Source: JAUYQE01 sp035289745 (GTDB lineage Archaea; Nanobdellota; Nanobdellia; Woesearchaeales; GW2011-AR9). From it: a stretch of DNA of 6,006 nucleotides. The notes below the pieces were generated by a model. It was not told the origin of the DNA and ran no database searches. It worked only from the letters and a program-made list of their open reading frames with translations. The number at the start of each line of letters is the position of its first letter. Positions within the stretch are counted from its first letter, which is position 1. Both the position numbers and the translations under genes were made by a program. Location: the NCBI GenBank assembly GCA_035289745.1, contig DATDWF010000020.1, forward strand, positions 1-6,006, given 5' to 3'. Below are positions 1-5,498 of this stretch, in pieces.

Positions 1-10
1 AAAAAACCAT

Positions 11-28
11 ACAAAACCTTTTTAAATA
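11..28 (+). promoter_or_regulatory. Archaeal promoter (BRE/TATA) for uS15
   Basis: A TATA-like box TTTTTAAATA lies at 19-28, preceded by an A/C-rich BRE-like stretch ACAAAACC at 11-18. With the usual archaeal spacing of about 25-27 nt, transcription would start near position 50. That leaves a leader of about 100 nt before the uS15 start codon. The start site is inferred from spacing only. A second, weaker A/T patch at 104-110 (GATTATA) could give a shorter leader. Confidence 0.6.
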
Positions 29-51
29 AGCGCCCATCCTACAGCTTATTC

Positions 52-115
52 GAGAGATGCGCCGGTCGTTATGGCTTGCGCATGCTGGAGAAGCATTTTC
101 TCCGATTATACTCTC
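52..115 (+). promoter_or_regulatory. Possible structured 5' leader of uS15 mRNA (three-way junction)
   Basis: Three helices can be drawn by hand. P1 pairs GAGAG at 52-56 with CTCTC at 111-115. P2 pairs ATGCGC at 57-62 perfectly with GCGCAT at 78-83. P3 pairs GGAGAA at 87-92 perfectly with TTCTCC at 98-103, extended by C85-G104 across an unpaired T86. P1 encloses P2 and P3, making a three-way junction that starts almost at the predicted transcript 5' end. uS15 binds a three-way junction in 16S rRNA, and bacterial uS15 represses its own mRNA through leader structures, so an autoregulatory role is a reasonable but untested inference. No folding program was run. Confidence 0.4.
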
Positions 116-147
116 TCCAATACGCAGAGGAAAACAAACAATCCAAC

Positions 148-600
148 ATGGCACGCATGCATTCACGGCGGAAAGGAAAATCCGGCAGTAAACGCCCTTT
201 GAAGCAGGTAGCTTCCTGGGCGCCGTACAAAGAGAAAGAAGTAGAAAAGCTGGTCGTGAAATTTGCCAAAGCCGGCAAAGCGCCCTCGGAAATCGGCCTG
301 GTCTTACGGGATACGTACGGCGTGCAGAGCGTCCAAGCCCTTACCTATAAGAAAATAACCACTATTCTCGACGAAAACAAGCTTCTCAAGGCTTTGCCGG
401 AAGACCTCCTCAGCCTCATCAAAAAGCTCATTGCCATCAAGCAGCATCAGGAAAAGAACCGGCAGGACAAGACAGCCTTACGAGGGATGCAGCTTACTGA
501 TTCCAAAATCATGCGGCTGATCAAATACTACAAGCAGAGCGGCAAGCTCGCAGAAAGCTGGAAGCTGGACAGGGATAAGCTGAAGATGTATGTGGGGTAA
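148..600 (+). CDS. rps15: 30S ribosomal protein uS15 (archaeal S15P / eukaryotic S13e type)
   Basis: This is a 150-residue small-subunit protein that binds the central domain of 16S rRNA and helps nucleate platform assembly. The N-terminus MARMHSRRKGKSGSKRP is the hallmark archaeal/eukaryotic extension. It is followed by the APSEIGLVLRDTYGVQSV block (about residues 44-61) and KKITTIL. The C-terminal S15 domain, with HQEKN, RGMQLTDSKIMRLIKYYKQSGKL and the ESWKLDR end, matches the family. The length is the usual full length of about 150 residues. The frame stays open upstream to a TTG at 76, but the ATG at 148 is chosen because the family begins exactly at MARMHS. A weak GAGG at 126-129 is too distant to be a convincing ribosome site. 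It sits alone on the + strand, convergent with the glycosyltransferase cluster. Confidence 0.97.
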   Translation: MARMHSRRKGKSGSKRPLKQVASWAPYKEKEVEKLVVKFAKAGKAPSEIGLVLRDTYGVQSVQALTYKKITTILDENKLLKALPEDLLSLIKKLIAIKQHQEKNRQDKTALRGMQLTDSKIMRLIKYYKQSGKLAESWKLDRDKLKMYVG

Positions 601-630
601 GGTAGTTTCTTTTTCTTAACTATCCTCTTT
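601..630. terminator. Shared convergent terminator, hairpin plus T-rich tract
   Basis: Only 30 nt separate the uS15 stop from the stop of the convergent glycosyltransferase. The segment 601-607 pairs with 618-624 (seven pairs, one of them G-T) around a pyrimidine loop at 608-617. On the + strand, T-rich runs at 606-617 and 626-632 fit archaeal oligo-T termination. The minus strand lacks an equivalent T run here, so its termination is less clear. The bases 602-609 are the octamer GTAGTTTC, which recurs in the hairpin array near 5850. Confidence 0.5.
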
Positions 631-1881
631 TTATCTTGTTCCCCAAGTTGTTTTGTCCAAAGTAAGAAGAGCATACAGCCACAAAGGAGACAAGACGAGC
701 ACATTACAAAGTGCGAAAAGAAGAAGGTCTGGTAATCGGCGATAATTCTCTAAAAGTAGAGGAATATCCGAAATTATTGTTACCAGTATAAGAACCCCAA
801 AGATAATAAAGATATAAAACCAATATCCGACCAATAAAGAAGAAAGTAAACTAGTTGCTAACAAGACGGTAAAAACGAAAGGAAGCACAAGCCGAGAGAA
901 CGTTAAAGCCAAGAGATAAGGGTTCTTAGAAAAAGCTAATAGAAAAAAGCTCTCTCGTATCCCTGAACGTCGCCATCGTACCTGTTGCTTAAAATACTTT
1001 TTCCACGTTTCGCAACTGGCCGTCCGTGCTTTCGCCACTGCCACATACACCGATCTATACCCTCCCCGTAAAAGAAGATTCGTCATCAACCTGTCTTCAC
1101 CAAAAGTAATCGGGTTCCCCAAGAATGTTTTATTGAGATATTCTTTTACAAAGGGCATAAAAACACTTTTCCGCAATGCCAAGAGTTGACCAGAAGCTAC
1201 CGGGTTAAACCCTAAATTACCCCAACTCCGACTCCCTATTTGGTTTTGGCAGTAATACATCATTGATTGAATCCTATTCAGAACTGTCTTACGAGGATTA
1301 AATAGGCGAACATTACCAGCAATTATTGCTATCATTTTATCTTGCAGTGGGGTGATGAGACTCTGTACAACTTTCTCATTTTCTAGAACCACATCAGAAT
1401 CTATTTCGACAATTACGTCGTATTTTGCTCGTTCTATAAGCCGGACTTGCGTGTGCTTTTTACCTCTATTTTTCTCGCTTCTAAAAACTTTCACGTTTTT
1501 ATAAAGTTCTGGATATTTGCTAAGAAGTATTTTTATTGCAGTTTTAGAACCATCGTCTCCGATGAGCACTTCTTTTTCCCCATTCTGCTGAACAGCCATA
1601 TCCACAACCTTTCGAAACAGCGTTGGGTCTTCATCTTTTACGGGGATAATAATCGAATACGGCTCAGGAGAGAGAACATACTTTTTTGGAGGATTAACAT
1701 CCGCATAAAACCAGGCAACAAAACGATAAAGCAAAAAGAGAGTGGCTGCAACGACATAGATACGAGTTAAGAGGTTCCAGAAATGATAGTGAAAGAGAAG
1801 ATATACCGGAAAAACAAAGAAAAAAAGAAGAGCACTAATACGAAAGAGCCGATAAATACGTTTGTCAGGAAAGGGGGACAT
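631..1881 (-). CDS. Processive family 2 glycosyltransferase, hyaluronan/chitin/cellulose-synthase-like membrane protein
   Basis: This 416-residue integral membrane enzyme probably polymerises a polysaccharide from UDP-sugars and moves the chain through its own membrane channel. Hydrophobic helices lie at about residues 12-30 and 40-58. The cytoplasmic GT-A domain begins at YSIIIPVKDEDP (75-86). Visible motifs are DDGS (109-112), the metal/UDP-binding DSD (161-163), the acceptor-side SGQLLALRKS (230-239), GEDR (261-264) carrying the presumed catalytic base D263, and QQVRW (299-303). More hydrophobic helices follow at about 320-370 and 385-407. The protein ends in WGTR (413-416), a tail also seen in hyaluronan synthases and NodC, which supports a processive rather than single-transfer enzyme. 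The product cannot be read from sequence. It is the last gene of a minus-strand cluster after two small membrane ORFs. Codons are more A/T-rich than in uS15 or the helicase, which may mark transfer. Confidence 0.9.
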   Translation of the reverse strand: MSPFPDKRIYRLFRISALLFFFVFPVYLLFHYHFWNLLTRIYVVAATLFLLYRFVAWFYADVNPPKKYVLSPEPYSIIIPVKDEDPTLFRKVVDMAVQQNGEKEVLIGDDGSKTAIKILLSKYPELYKNVKVFRSEKNRGKKHTQVRLIERAKYDVIVEIDSDVVLENEKVVQSLITPLQDKMIAIIAGNVRLFNPRKTVLNRIQSMMYYCQNQIGSRSWGNLGFNPVASGQLLALRKSVFMPFVKEYLNKTFLGNPITFGEDRLMTNLLLRGGYRSVYVAVAKARTASCETWKKYFKQQVRWRRSGIRESFFLLAFSKNPYLLALTFSRLVLPFVFTVLLATSLLSSLLVGYWFYIFIIFGVLILVTIISDIPLLLENYRRLPDLLLFALCNVLVLSPLWLYALLTLDKTTWGTR

Positions 1882-1893
1882 TTTTTAGCGCCA

Positions 1894-1986
1894 TTAGAGC
1901 AAGAGATATGCATAAATCACCGACGACACCCAAAACACGACAACAAAAAAGCTAAGGGCCCATTTTAAACACTGTTTTATGGACAT
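1894..1986 (-). CDS. Possible 30-residue single-pass membrane peptide
   Basis: An ATG at 1986, one base past the stop of the upstream gene, opens 30 codons ending in TAA at 1894-1896. The stop is 12 nt before the glycosyltransferase ATG. The peptide begins MSIKQCLKWALSFFVVVFWV and continues with a hydrophobic tail ending in YLLL. That gives a short basic N-terminus followed by one uninterrupted transmembrane helix of about 20 residues. The tight packing suggests translational coupling within the cluster, perhaps as an accessory membrane subunit. Against it, there is no Shine-Dalgarno sequence, it is very short, and A/T-rich DNA yields hydrophobic codons easily. No family is recognised. Confidence 0.35.
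   Translation of the reverse strand: MSIKQCLKWALSFFVVVFWVSSVIYAYLLL
1908..1917 (-). promoter_or_regulatory. Possible internal TATA box for the glycosyltransferase
   Basis: On the minus strand the segment reads ATTTATGCAT. Its centre lies about 32 nt upstream of the ATG at 1881, which would give a nearly leaderless transcript. No ribosome site precedes this ATG (the bases just before it are GCTAAAAA), which agrees with leaderless initiation. The box lies inside the putative 30-codon ORF, so internal promoter and operon read-through are alternatives. Confidence 0.35.
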
Positions 1987-1987
1987 T

Positions 1988-2281
1988 TTAATATAGAGGA
2001 GCGATAACTGCAGGGATAATTCTCCGCTCATCTCTCAGTTCTTTTAACTGTTTTCGGAGATTGGTAAACCAGCGTGTTGAGGTTATGTCTTCAGATTCGG
2101 CGTTTATTCTTGGTTGAGTATTATCAAAAATTGATATTTTTGTTGTCAATGGCAAGCTACCAGTCGTCCGCTTTTCTATAGAATTAACTGGAGAAGCTTC
2201 AACAACACCAAGAACCACATATGAAGCCGTAGTGAGCAGTGTTAATAGAGCAACAATGATGAAGAGTTTTTCAAAAACCAT
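1988..2281 (-). CDS. Small signal-anchored or secreted protein, unknown function
   Basis: This 97-residue protein belongs to no family I recognise. Residues 5-28 (FIIVALLTLLTTASYVVLGVV follows MVFEKL) form a strong hydrophobic segment after one lysine, so it is either a membrane anchor or a signal peptide that could be cut near VEA-SP at about 28-31. The remaining 65-70 residues are polar and Ser/Thr-rich. They include a charged, probably helical stretch LRKQLKELRDERR (75-87) and a hydrophobic end. The ATG at 2281 is preferred over a GTG at 2308 because a textbook GGAGG lies 7 nt upstream and the GTG has none. It is first in the minus-strand cluster with the polysaccharide synthase, which suggests a role at the cell envelope. 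Confidence 0.75.
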   Translation of the reverse strand: MVFEKLFIIVALLTLLTTASYVVLGVVEASPVNSIEKRTTGSLPLTTKISIFDNTQPRINAESEDITSTRWFTNLRKQLKELRDERRIIPAVIAPLY

Positions 2282-2288
2282 TTTGGTT

Positions 2289-2293
2289 CCTCC
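2289..2293 (-). promoter_or_regulatory. Shine-Dalgarno site that fixes the start at 2281
   Basis: On the minus strand the segment reads GGAGG, followed by a 7-nt spacer and ATG at 2281. It is the best ribosome-binding site in the window and decides against the upstream GTG at 2308. Confidence 0.8.
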
Positions 2294-2326
2294 AACTACA
2301 GTTTCCACTCAAGAATAGCAACCCGT

Positions 2327-2341
2327 TCTTAAACCTTTCGG
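2327..2341 (-). promoter_or_regulatory. Promoter of the envelope cluster
   Basis: Minus-strand reading gives a purine-rich BRE-like CGAAAG (2341-2335 side) followed by the TATA-like TTTAAGAA (2334-2327). Transcription would start near 2304, giving a leader of about 20 nt that contains the GGAGG. Confidence 0.5.
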
Positions 2342-2370
2342 TACTTTTCCGGTAGTCTTCAAGAACCACA

Positions 2371-2378
2371 CATTAAAT
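2371..2378 (+). promoter_or_regulatory. TATA box of the first winged-helix regulator
   Basis: CATTAAAT lies with its centre about 28 nt before the ATG at 2403, the spacing expected for a leaderless archaeal transcript. No Shine-Dalgarno is present before that ATG, which agrees. Confidence 0.5.
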
Positions 2379-2402
2379 TCTCGCAGCCTCTTCTTAACCA
2401 GC

Positions 2403-2693
2403 ATGAAGAAAACGCTCGTTCCTGATTACGGCTGGGTGCTCAAAGGAAGCCAACGAAGAAAAATCCTCCTGGTGATGGATAAGCCCAAGACGCCTACGCT
2501 GGTGAAAGAACAGACCGGCATCAAAGTCAGCAATGTTTCTGACGTCCTGCGGGCCATGAGCAAAAGAAAGTTAGCCCACTGCCTGAATCCGAAAGAAAAA
2601 CAAGGCAGGCTGTACGAGCTTACGGCGACGGGAAGAGTTCTCCGCGATGAATTGCGGGAAATCAACAAAGGGCGGGAAGCACTTCGACCCTAA
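2403..2693 (+). CDS. Winged helix-turn-helix transcriptional regulator
   Basis: This 96-residue predicted DNA-binding protein is close in layout to archaeal MarR/ArsR-like single-domain regulators. Helix 1 is SQRRKILLVMD (16-26). The TPTLVKEQTGI segment (30-40) forms helix 2. The likely recognition helix is SNVSDVLRAMSKRK (43-56). The wing is KLAHCLNPKEKQGRLYELTATG (56-77), where 'CLNPxEKxGRLYxLTxxG' is a recurring archaeal wing pattern. A C-terminal helix may serve dimerisation. Translation probably starts without a leader. The last codons (about residues 88-92) fall inside the left arm of a 15-bp inverted repeat, so the repeat may have supplied the C-terminus. The target genes and ligand are unknown. 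Confidence 0.85.
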   Translation: MKKTLVPDYGWVLKGSQRRKILLVMDKPKTPTLVKEQTGIKVSNVSDVLRAMSKRKLAHCLNPKEKQGRLYELTATGRVLRDELREINKGREALRP

Positions 2694-2736
2694 CCATGAA
2701 TGGTAAGGTTTGAACCGGAGCGCTTCCCGCCCTTTG
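2666..2736. repeat. Perfect 15-bp inverted repeat, G/C-rich, overlapping the end of the regulator gene
   Basis: The left arm 2666-2680 (CAAAGGGCGGGAAGC) is perfectly complementary to the right arm 2722-2736. The 41-nt interior holds the stop codon and a small inner palindrome, ACCAT at 2693-2697 facing ATGGT at 2700-2704. Transcribed, it would form a long hairpin at the 3' end of the regulator mRNA. It may act as a terminator or stabiliser, or it may be a palindromic insertion. No T run follows, so a simple terminator is not fully convincing. Confidence 0.75.
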
Positions 2737-2738
2737 GG

Positions 2739-2872
2739 ATACAAGAAATGAAGCAATGACTTCATTTCTGTACCGACAACTGGTTGTCTTGTACCAAAAA
2801 TCCAGAGTATAGAAACTCCCGACCGATTCATCTCCAATACTAAAGTCAGGAGTTTTCTGGATTTTTGAGTAC
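2739..2872. repeat. Tandem hairpin array with GTAC feet
   Basis: Three consecutive stem-loops. (a) AGAAATGAAG 2744-2753 pairs perfectly with 2760-2769 around a 6-nt loop. A 3-bp foot (TAC 2740-2742 with GTA 2770-2772) is separated from the stem by one unpaired A at 2743. (b) GACAAC 2775-2780 pairs with GTTGTC 2783-2788 and is flanked by GTAC at 2770-2773 and 2791-2794. (c) CAAAAATCCAG 2795-2805 pairs with 2857-2867. A further inner pairing joins AAACTCC 2813-2819 to GGAGTTT 2849-2855. The outer foot is GTAC 2791-2794 with GTAC 2869-2872, beside one unpaired A at 2868. It fills the convergent gap between two regulators, and no gene is seen in it. Confidence 0.7.
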
Positions 2873-2890
2873 AAAGAGAAAAGAGCCGTA

Positions 2891-2935
2891 AGCTTCTCGC
2901 TGAAAATAAAAAAAAGAAGCTAAGAACAAAAAACA
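2891..2935 (-). terminator. Terminator of the second winged-helix regulator
   Basis: Just past the TGA of the minus-strand regulator, the minus strand carries T-rich runs (complement of the A runs at 2928-2933 and 2908-2915). This is typical of archaeal oligo-T termination. A 7-bp inverted repeat, AGCTTCT 2891-2897 with AGAAGCT 2915-2921, overlaps the tract. Confidence 0.55.
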
Positions 2936-2936
2936 T

Positions 2937-3221
2937 TCACAGCTTCGTCCGGATGCTCTCAATATGCCCGGCAATCTCAGTCCCTTTCTTCGTGAGCTCC
3001 AGCAATTTCAAGCGGCCTTCTTTCTTGAAGTTAATCAATTCCGCTTTCTGCATCTCCTGCAGGATCTTCACCACGTGAGAATACGTGCAGTCAATGTGCT
3101 TCGCCAGCACCGAGGCATAAACATTGCTTTCAGCATTTTTCAGCTCGACCAGCATCATCGCCGGCTTTTCCCGAAAAAAGACATCAAAGATAACTTTATT
3201 TTTCTTGGTCAAAATTTCCAC
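2937..3221 (-). CDS. Winged helix-turn-helix transcriptional regulator, MarR-like
   Basis: This 94-residue predicted DNA-binding protein is different in sequence from the regulator at 2403 but has the same fold. Residues 21-31 (AMMLVELKNAE) form helix 1, ASVLAKHI (36-43) helix 2, and TYSHVVKILQEMQKA (46-60) the recognition helix. The wing is LINFKKEGRLKLLELTKKG (62-80), followed by a C-terminal helix. Start choice is uncertain. The GTG at 3221 lies directly beside a GGGG run, while a TTG three codons on (3210-3212) has the Shine-Dalgarno-like GGGGGTGG 5 nt upstream, so the protein may begin at residue 4. It is transcribed divergently from the helicase side, with a long inverted repeat in the shared region. 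Autoregulation or control of the helicase is a natural guess. Confidence 0.85.
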   Translation of the reverse strand: MEILTKKNKVIFDVFFREKPAMMLVELKNAESNVYASVLAKHIDCTYSHVVKILQEMQKAELINFKKEGRLKLLELTKKGTEIAGHIESIRTKL

Positions 3222-3227
3222 CCCCTA

Positions 3228-3336
3228 CTTTATCGTAGTCGCAAAAGCGTGTTGCTCAATAGTCATATTTAAACATTTATTGACTGGAAACAGTATGATG
3301 GAGTCGCTATTTAAATGTTTTGAAACTACGATAAAG
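3228..3336. promoter_or_regulatory. Divergent promoter region framed by a perfect 12-bp inverted repeat
   Basis: CTTTATCGTAGT at 3228-3239 is perfectly complementary to ACTACGATAAAG at 3325-3336. Inside lies a second inverted pair, AAACATTTA 3271-3279 and TAAATGTTT 3312-3320. Two TATA-like boxes face outward: minus-strand TTTAAATAT at 3273-3265 and plus-strand TATTTAAAT at 3309-3317. The left 12-mer falls just downstream of the predicted minus start site (about 3242). The right 12-mer falls between the plus TATA box and its start (about 3340). Both are positions where a bound repressor would block initiation. The adjacent winged-helix protein is the obvious candidate ligand (inference). Confidence 0.6.
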
Positions 3337-3410
3337 GAGAAAGAGTATCAGAAGAGGGAAAAAGTTGTGTGGCGCCGTCAGAGTGGCGTGCAACCTAAGC
3401 AATTACTCCG

Positions 3411-3456
3411 TTTAATCATAGCGACAGAGAAAGAGAAATGTTTTTTAACAGGGGTG
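3411..3456 (+). promoter_or_regulatory. Candidate proximal promoter and ribosome site of the helicase
   Basis: A TATA-like TTTAATCAT at 3411-3419 would start transcription near 3440. The Shine-Dalgarno-like GGGGTG at 3451-3456 lies 7 nt before the GTG at 3464. The stronger TATA at 3309-3317 would instead give a purine-rich leader of about 125 nt (3340-3463), in which I see no convincing gene. Confidence 0.4.
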
Positions 3457-3463
3457 CTTCGTC

Positions 3464-5386
3464 GTGCCCATGCTTTCTCCGGAGCTCTTAGCATTCTTTC
3501 CCCACGACCAGGTGCGGGGAGGGCAGGATCAGCTGCTTCTCGACGTGGATCAGGCCTGCAGCCAGGGGAAAATCCTGCTGGCCCATGCGCCAACGGGCCT
3601 GGGAAAAACAGCGAGTGCCTTGGCAGTAGCCGTCAAAGAAGCGCTCAAACAGAAAAAAAAAATATTCTTTCTGACCAACCGGCATACACAGCATCATATT
3701 GCCGTTGAAACTTTGCAGCTCATCAAAGCCAAGATACAAAAAGAGATGACGGTTGTCGACCTTATCGGCAAGCAGTGGATGTGCCACCAGAATGTTGGCA
3801 AGCTGCATGGCAGCAGTTTTACAGAATATTGCCGAACGCTTGTCCAACGGGGAGAATGTGAATATTATAGCCGGGTCTGGAACAATAAAGATGCACTCAC
3901 GCCGGAAGCCAAGCTGCTGCTGGGAGAGCTGCCCCGGCGCGGGCCGCTCCATAACGAAGAGCTCATGGCCGTCAGCGCAGACTGCCGCATGTGCAGCTAT
4001 GAGATCTCTCTGGAATTAGCCAAAAAAGCAACCGTCATCATCGGTGATTATTATTATCTCTTCAATCCGCCAGTGCGCAATGCCTTGCTGACAAAAATTC
4101 AGAAAGAGTTCAAAGACATCATCCTGATCGTCGATGAGGCGCATAATTTGCCGAGCAGAGTGACGGACATGCTCAGCATGCAGCTCAGCACTATCATGCT
4201 GCAGAATGCCATCCGCGAAGCCAAGAAATTTTTGTTCAATGATCTGGTGCCCAAGCTGCAAGCGTTGCAAGAGGTTCTGAATACTTTAGCAGTTTTCACC
4301 ACAGAAGCATCGTCATTTGGAAAGAGCACGGCCTATGCAGCAGAAAAAGAACGCCTCGTTACGAAAGAGCAATTTGCCGCAGCAGTGCGCAAACAGCTGG
4401 ATTATGAAGAGTTCAGCAATGCTCTGGAAATGGCTGCCGAGGATATCCGTGCCAAAGAGCAGCGCAGCTATCTCGGCGGCATCGCTGCCTTTTTAGATAG
4501 CTGGCTGGGCAGCGATAGCGGATTTGCCCGCATTTTGAGCGAGGAAAAAGGCTATCAGGAGCCGCTACGCACCCTGCGGTACATCTGCCTTGATCCGGCT
4601 CTCGTCACGAAAGACGTTTTTGCGGGAGTGCATGCAGCGATTTTGATGAGCGGGACACTGCAGCCGACTTCCATGTATCGGGATGTGCTGGGCATAGAAG
4701 CGAGCAGGAGCATGGGAAAAACCTATGCGTCGCCATTTCCGCCGGAGAATAAGCTCTCCATCGTCGTTCCGGAAACGACGACGCGCTATGAAGTCCGTGG
4801 TACGGCCATGTACAAAGCCATCGCGGAGAAGAGTGCATCTTTGCTGCGCTGCATTCCGGGCAATGTTGCTTTATTCTTTACCTCGTACAGCCTGCGTGAT
4901 CTGATTGGGCAATTCATCCAGACAGAAAAAAAGCTATTTTGGGAAAAGCCGGACATGAGCAAAGAAGAAAAAGAGCTGCTGCTCAAGCAATTCAAAGCAA
5001 GCAAGCTGATGGGAGGCTTGCTTCTCGGAGTTATCGGCGCCAATTTTGCCGAAGGCATTGATTTCCCGGGCGATATGCTGAACGGCGTGATTGTTGTCGG
5101 CTTACCATTAGCCCGGCCGGATCTGCAGACGAAAGAATCCATCCGCTATTATGACGAAAAGTTCGGCAAAGGCTGGGATTATGGCTACCTTTATCCGGCG
5201 ATGGCCAAGTGCATCCAGAGCGCGGGAAGATGCATTCGCAGTGAAACGGATCGCGGCGTTATCATCTTTCTGGATGAGCGCTTTGCCTGGCAGCGGTATC
5301 ATTCCTGTTTGCCTCAGGAAAGGCTTATTGTCAGCAAGCAAGGCGAGCCGCTTCTCAATAAGTTCTTTAATCGGGCTGCAGTTTAG
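3464..5386 (+). CDS. XPD/Rad3/DinG-family superfamily 2 DNA helicase with iron-sulfur domain
   Basis: This 640-residue ATP-dependent helicase, expected to unwind DNA 5' to 3', probably acts in repair or recombination. In order: an N-terminal FFPHDQVRGGQDQLLLDV Q-motif-like region (11-28); Walker A APTGLGKT (42-49); candidate 4Fe-4S cysteines C107 (WMCHQ), C132 (GECEYY), C174 and C177 (DCRMCSYE), with an extra C123; DEAH box (224-227); the variable arch region about 235-345; MSGTLQP (395-401); motif IV VALFFTSYSL (468-477); motif V GANFAEGIDFPGD (525-537); and motif VI QSAGRCIRSETDRG (585-598). All helicase motifs are intact and the length is normal. An in-frame TAA at 3446 makes GTG 3464 the earliest start, with ATG 3470 the alternative. 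Which member of the family it is (XPD, Rad3-like or DinG-like) cannot be settled here. A T run at 5396-5400 may end the transcript. Confidence 0.95.
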   Translation: MPMLSPELLAFFPHDQVRGGQDQLLLDVDQACSQGKILLAHAPTGLGKTASALAVAVKEALKQKKKIFFLTNRHTQHHIAVETLQLIKAKIQKEMTVVDLIGKQWMCHQNVGKLHGSSFTEYCRTLVQRGECEYYSRVWNNKDALTPEAKLLLGELPRRGPLHNEELMAVSADCRMCSYEISLELAKKATVIIGDYYYLFNPPVRNALLTKIQKEFKDIILIVDEAHNLPSRVTDMLSMQLSTIMLQNAIREAKKFLFNDLVPKLQALQEVLNTLAVFTTEASSFGKSTAYAAEKERLVTKEQFAAAVRKQLDYEEFSNALEMAAEDIRAKEQRSYLGGIAAFLDSWLGSDSGFARILSEEKGYQEPLRTLRYICLDPALVTKDVFAGVHAAILMSGTLQPTSMYRDVLGIEASRSMGKTYASPFPPENKLSIVVPETTTRYEVRGTAMYKAIAEKSASLLRCIPGNVALFFTSYSLRDLIGQFIQTEKKLFWEKPDMSKEEKELLLKQFKASKLMGGLLLGVIGANFAEGIDFPGDMLNGVIVVGLPLARPDLQTKESIRYYDEKFGKGWDYGYLYPAMAKCIQSAGRCIRSETDRGVIIFLDERFAWQRYHSCLPQERLIVSKQGEPLLNKFFNRAAV

Positions 5387-5455
5387 GGAGAGATATTTTT
5401 GATGGTTCTGGGCAGAAAAAAAGCTTGTTGTTTGATTACTAGTATACAAAACAGT

Positions 5456-5467
5456 AATATTTATATA
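5456..5467 (+). promoter_or_regulatory. TATA box downstream of the helicase
   Basis: An A/T-only stretch from 5456 includes TTTATATAT at 5460-5468. Transcription would begin near 5489 and run into the 22-codon ORF at 5499 and the hairpin region. It is the clearest TATA box in this last section and implies that the hairpin region is transcribed from the + strand. Confidence 0.5.
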
Positions 5468-5498
5468 TTGGTATCCATCTATATAACAAGAACAACTA

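Noticed and set aside
50..120. tRNA gene in the uS15 leader
   Set aside because: There is no acceptor pairing and no T-loop GGTTCGAATC-like sequence. The helices fit a three-way junction rather than a cloverleaf.
76..147. In-frame upstream extension of uS15 starting at a TTG
   Set aside because: The extra 24 residues have no counterpart in the family, which begins at MARMHS, and they overlap the structured leader.
1447..1770. Plus-strand ORF inside the glycosyltransferase
   Set aside because: It is antisense to a gene with clear catalytic motifs and has no recognisable protein character.
2282..2308. Upstream GTG start for the 97-residue secreted protein
   Set aside because: It has no ribosome site, while the ATG at 2281 has GGAGG at ideal spacing. 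The extension would also place the GGAGG inside the gene.
3295..3708. Plus-strand ORF overlapping the divergent promoter and the helicase start
   Set aside because: It runs over the TATA and inverted-repeat region and then out of frame through the helicase Walker A region, where it becomes low-complexity Arg/Gly/Ser. The helicase frame is certain.
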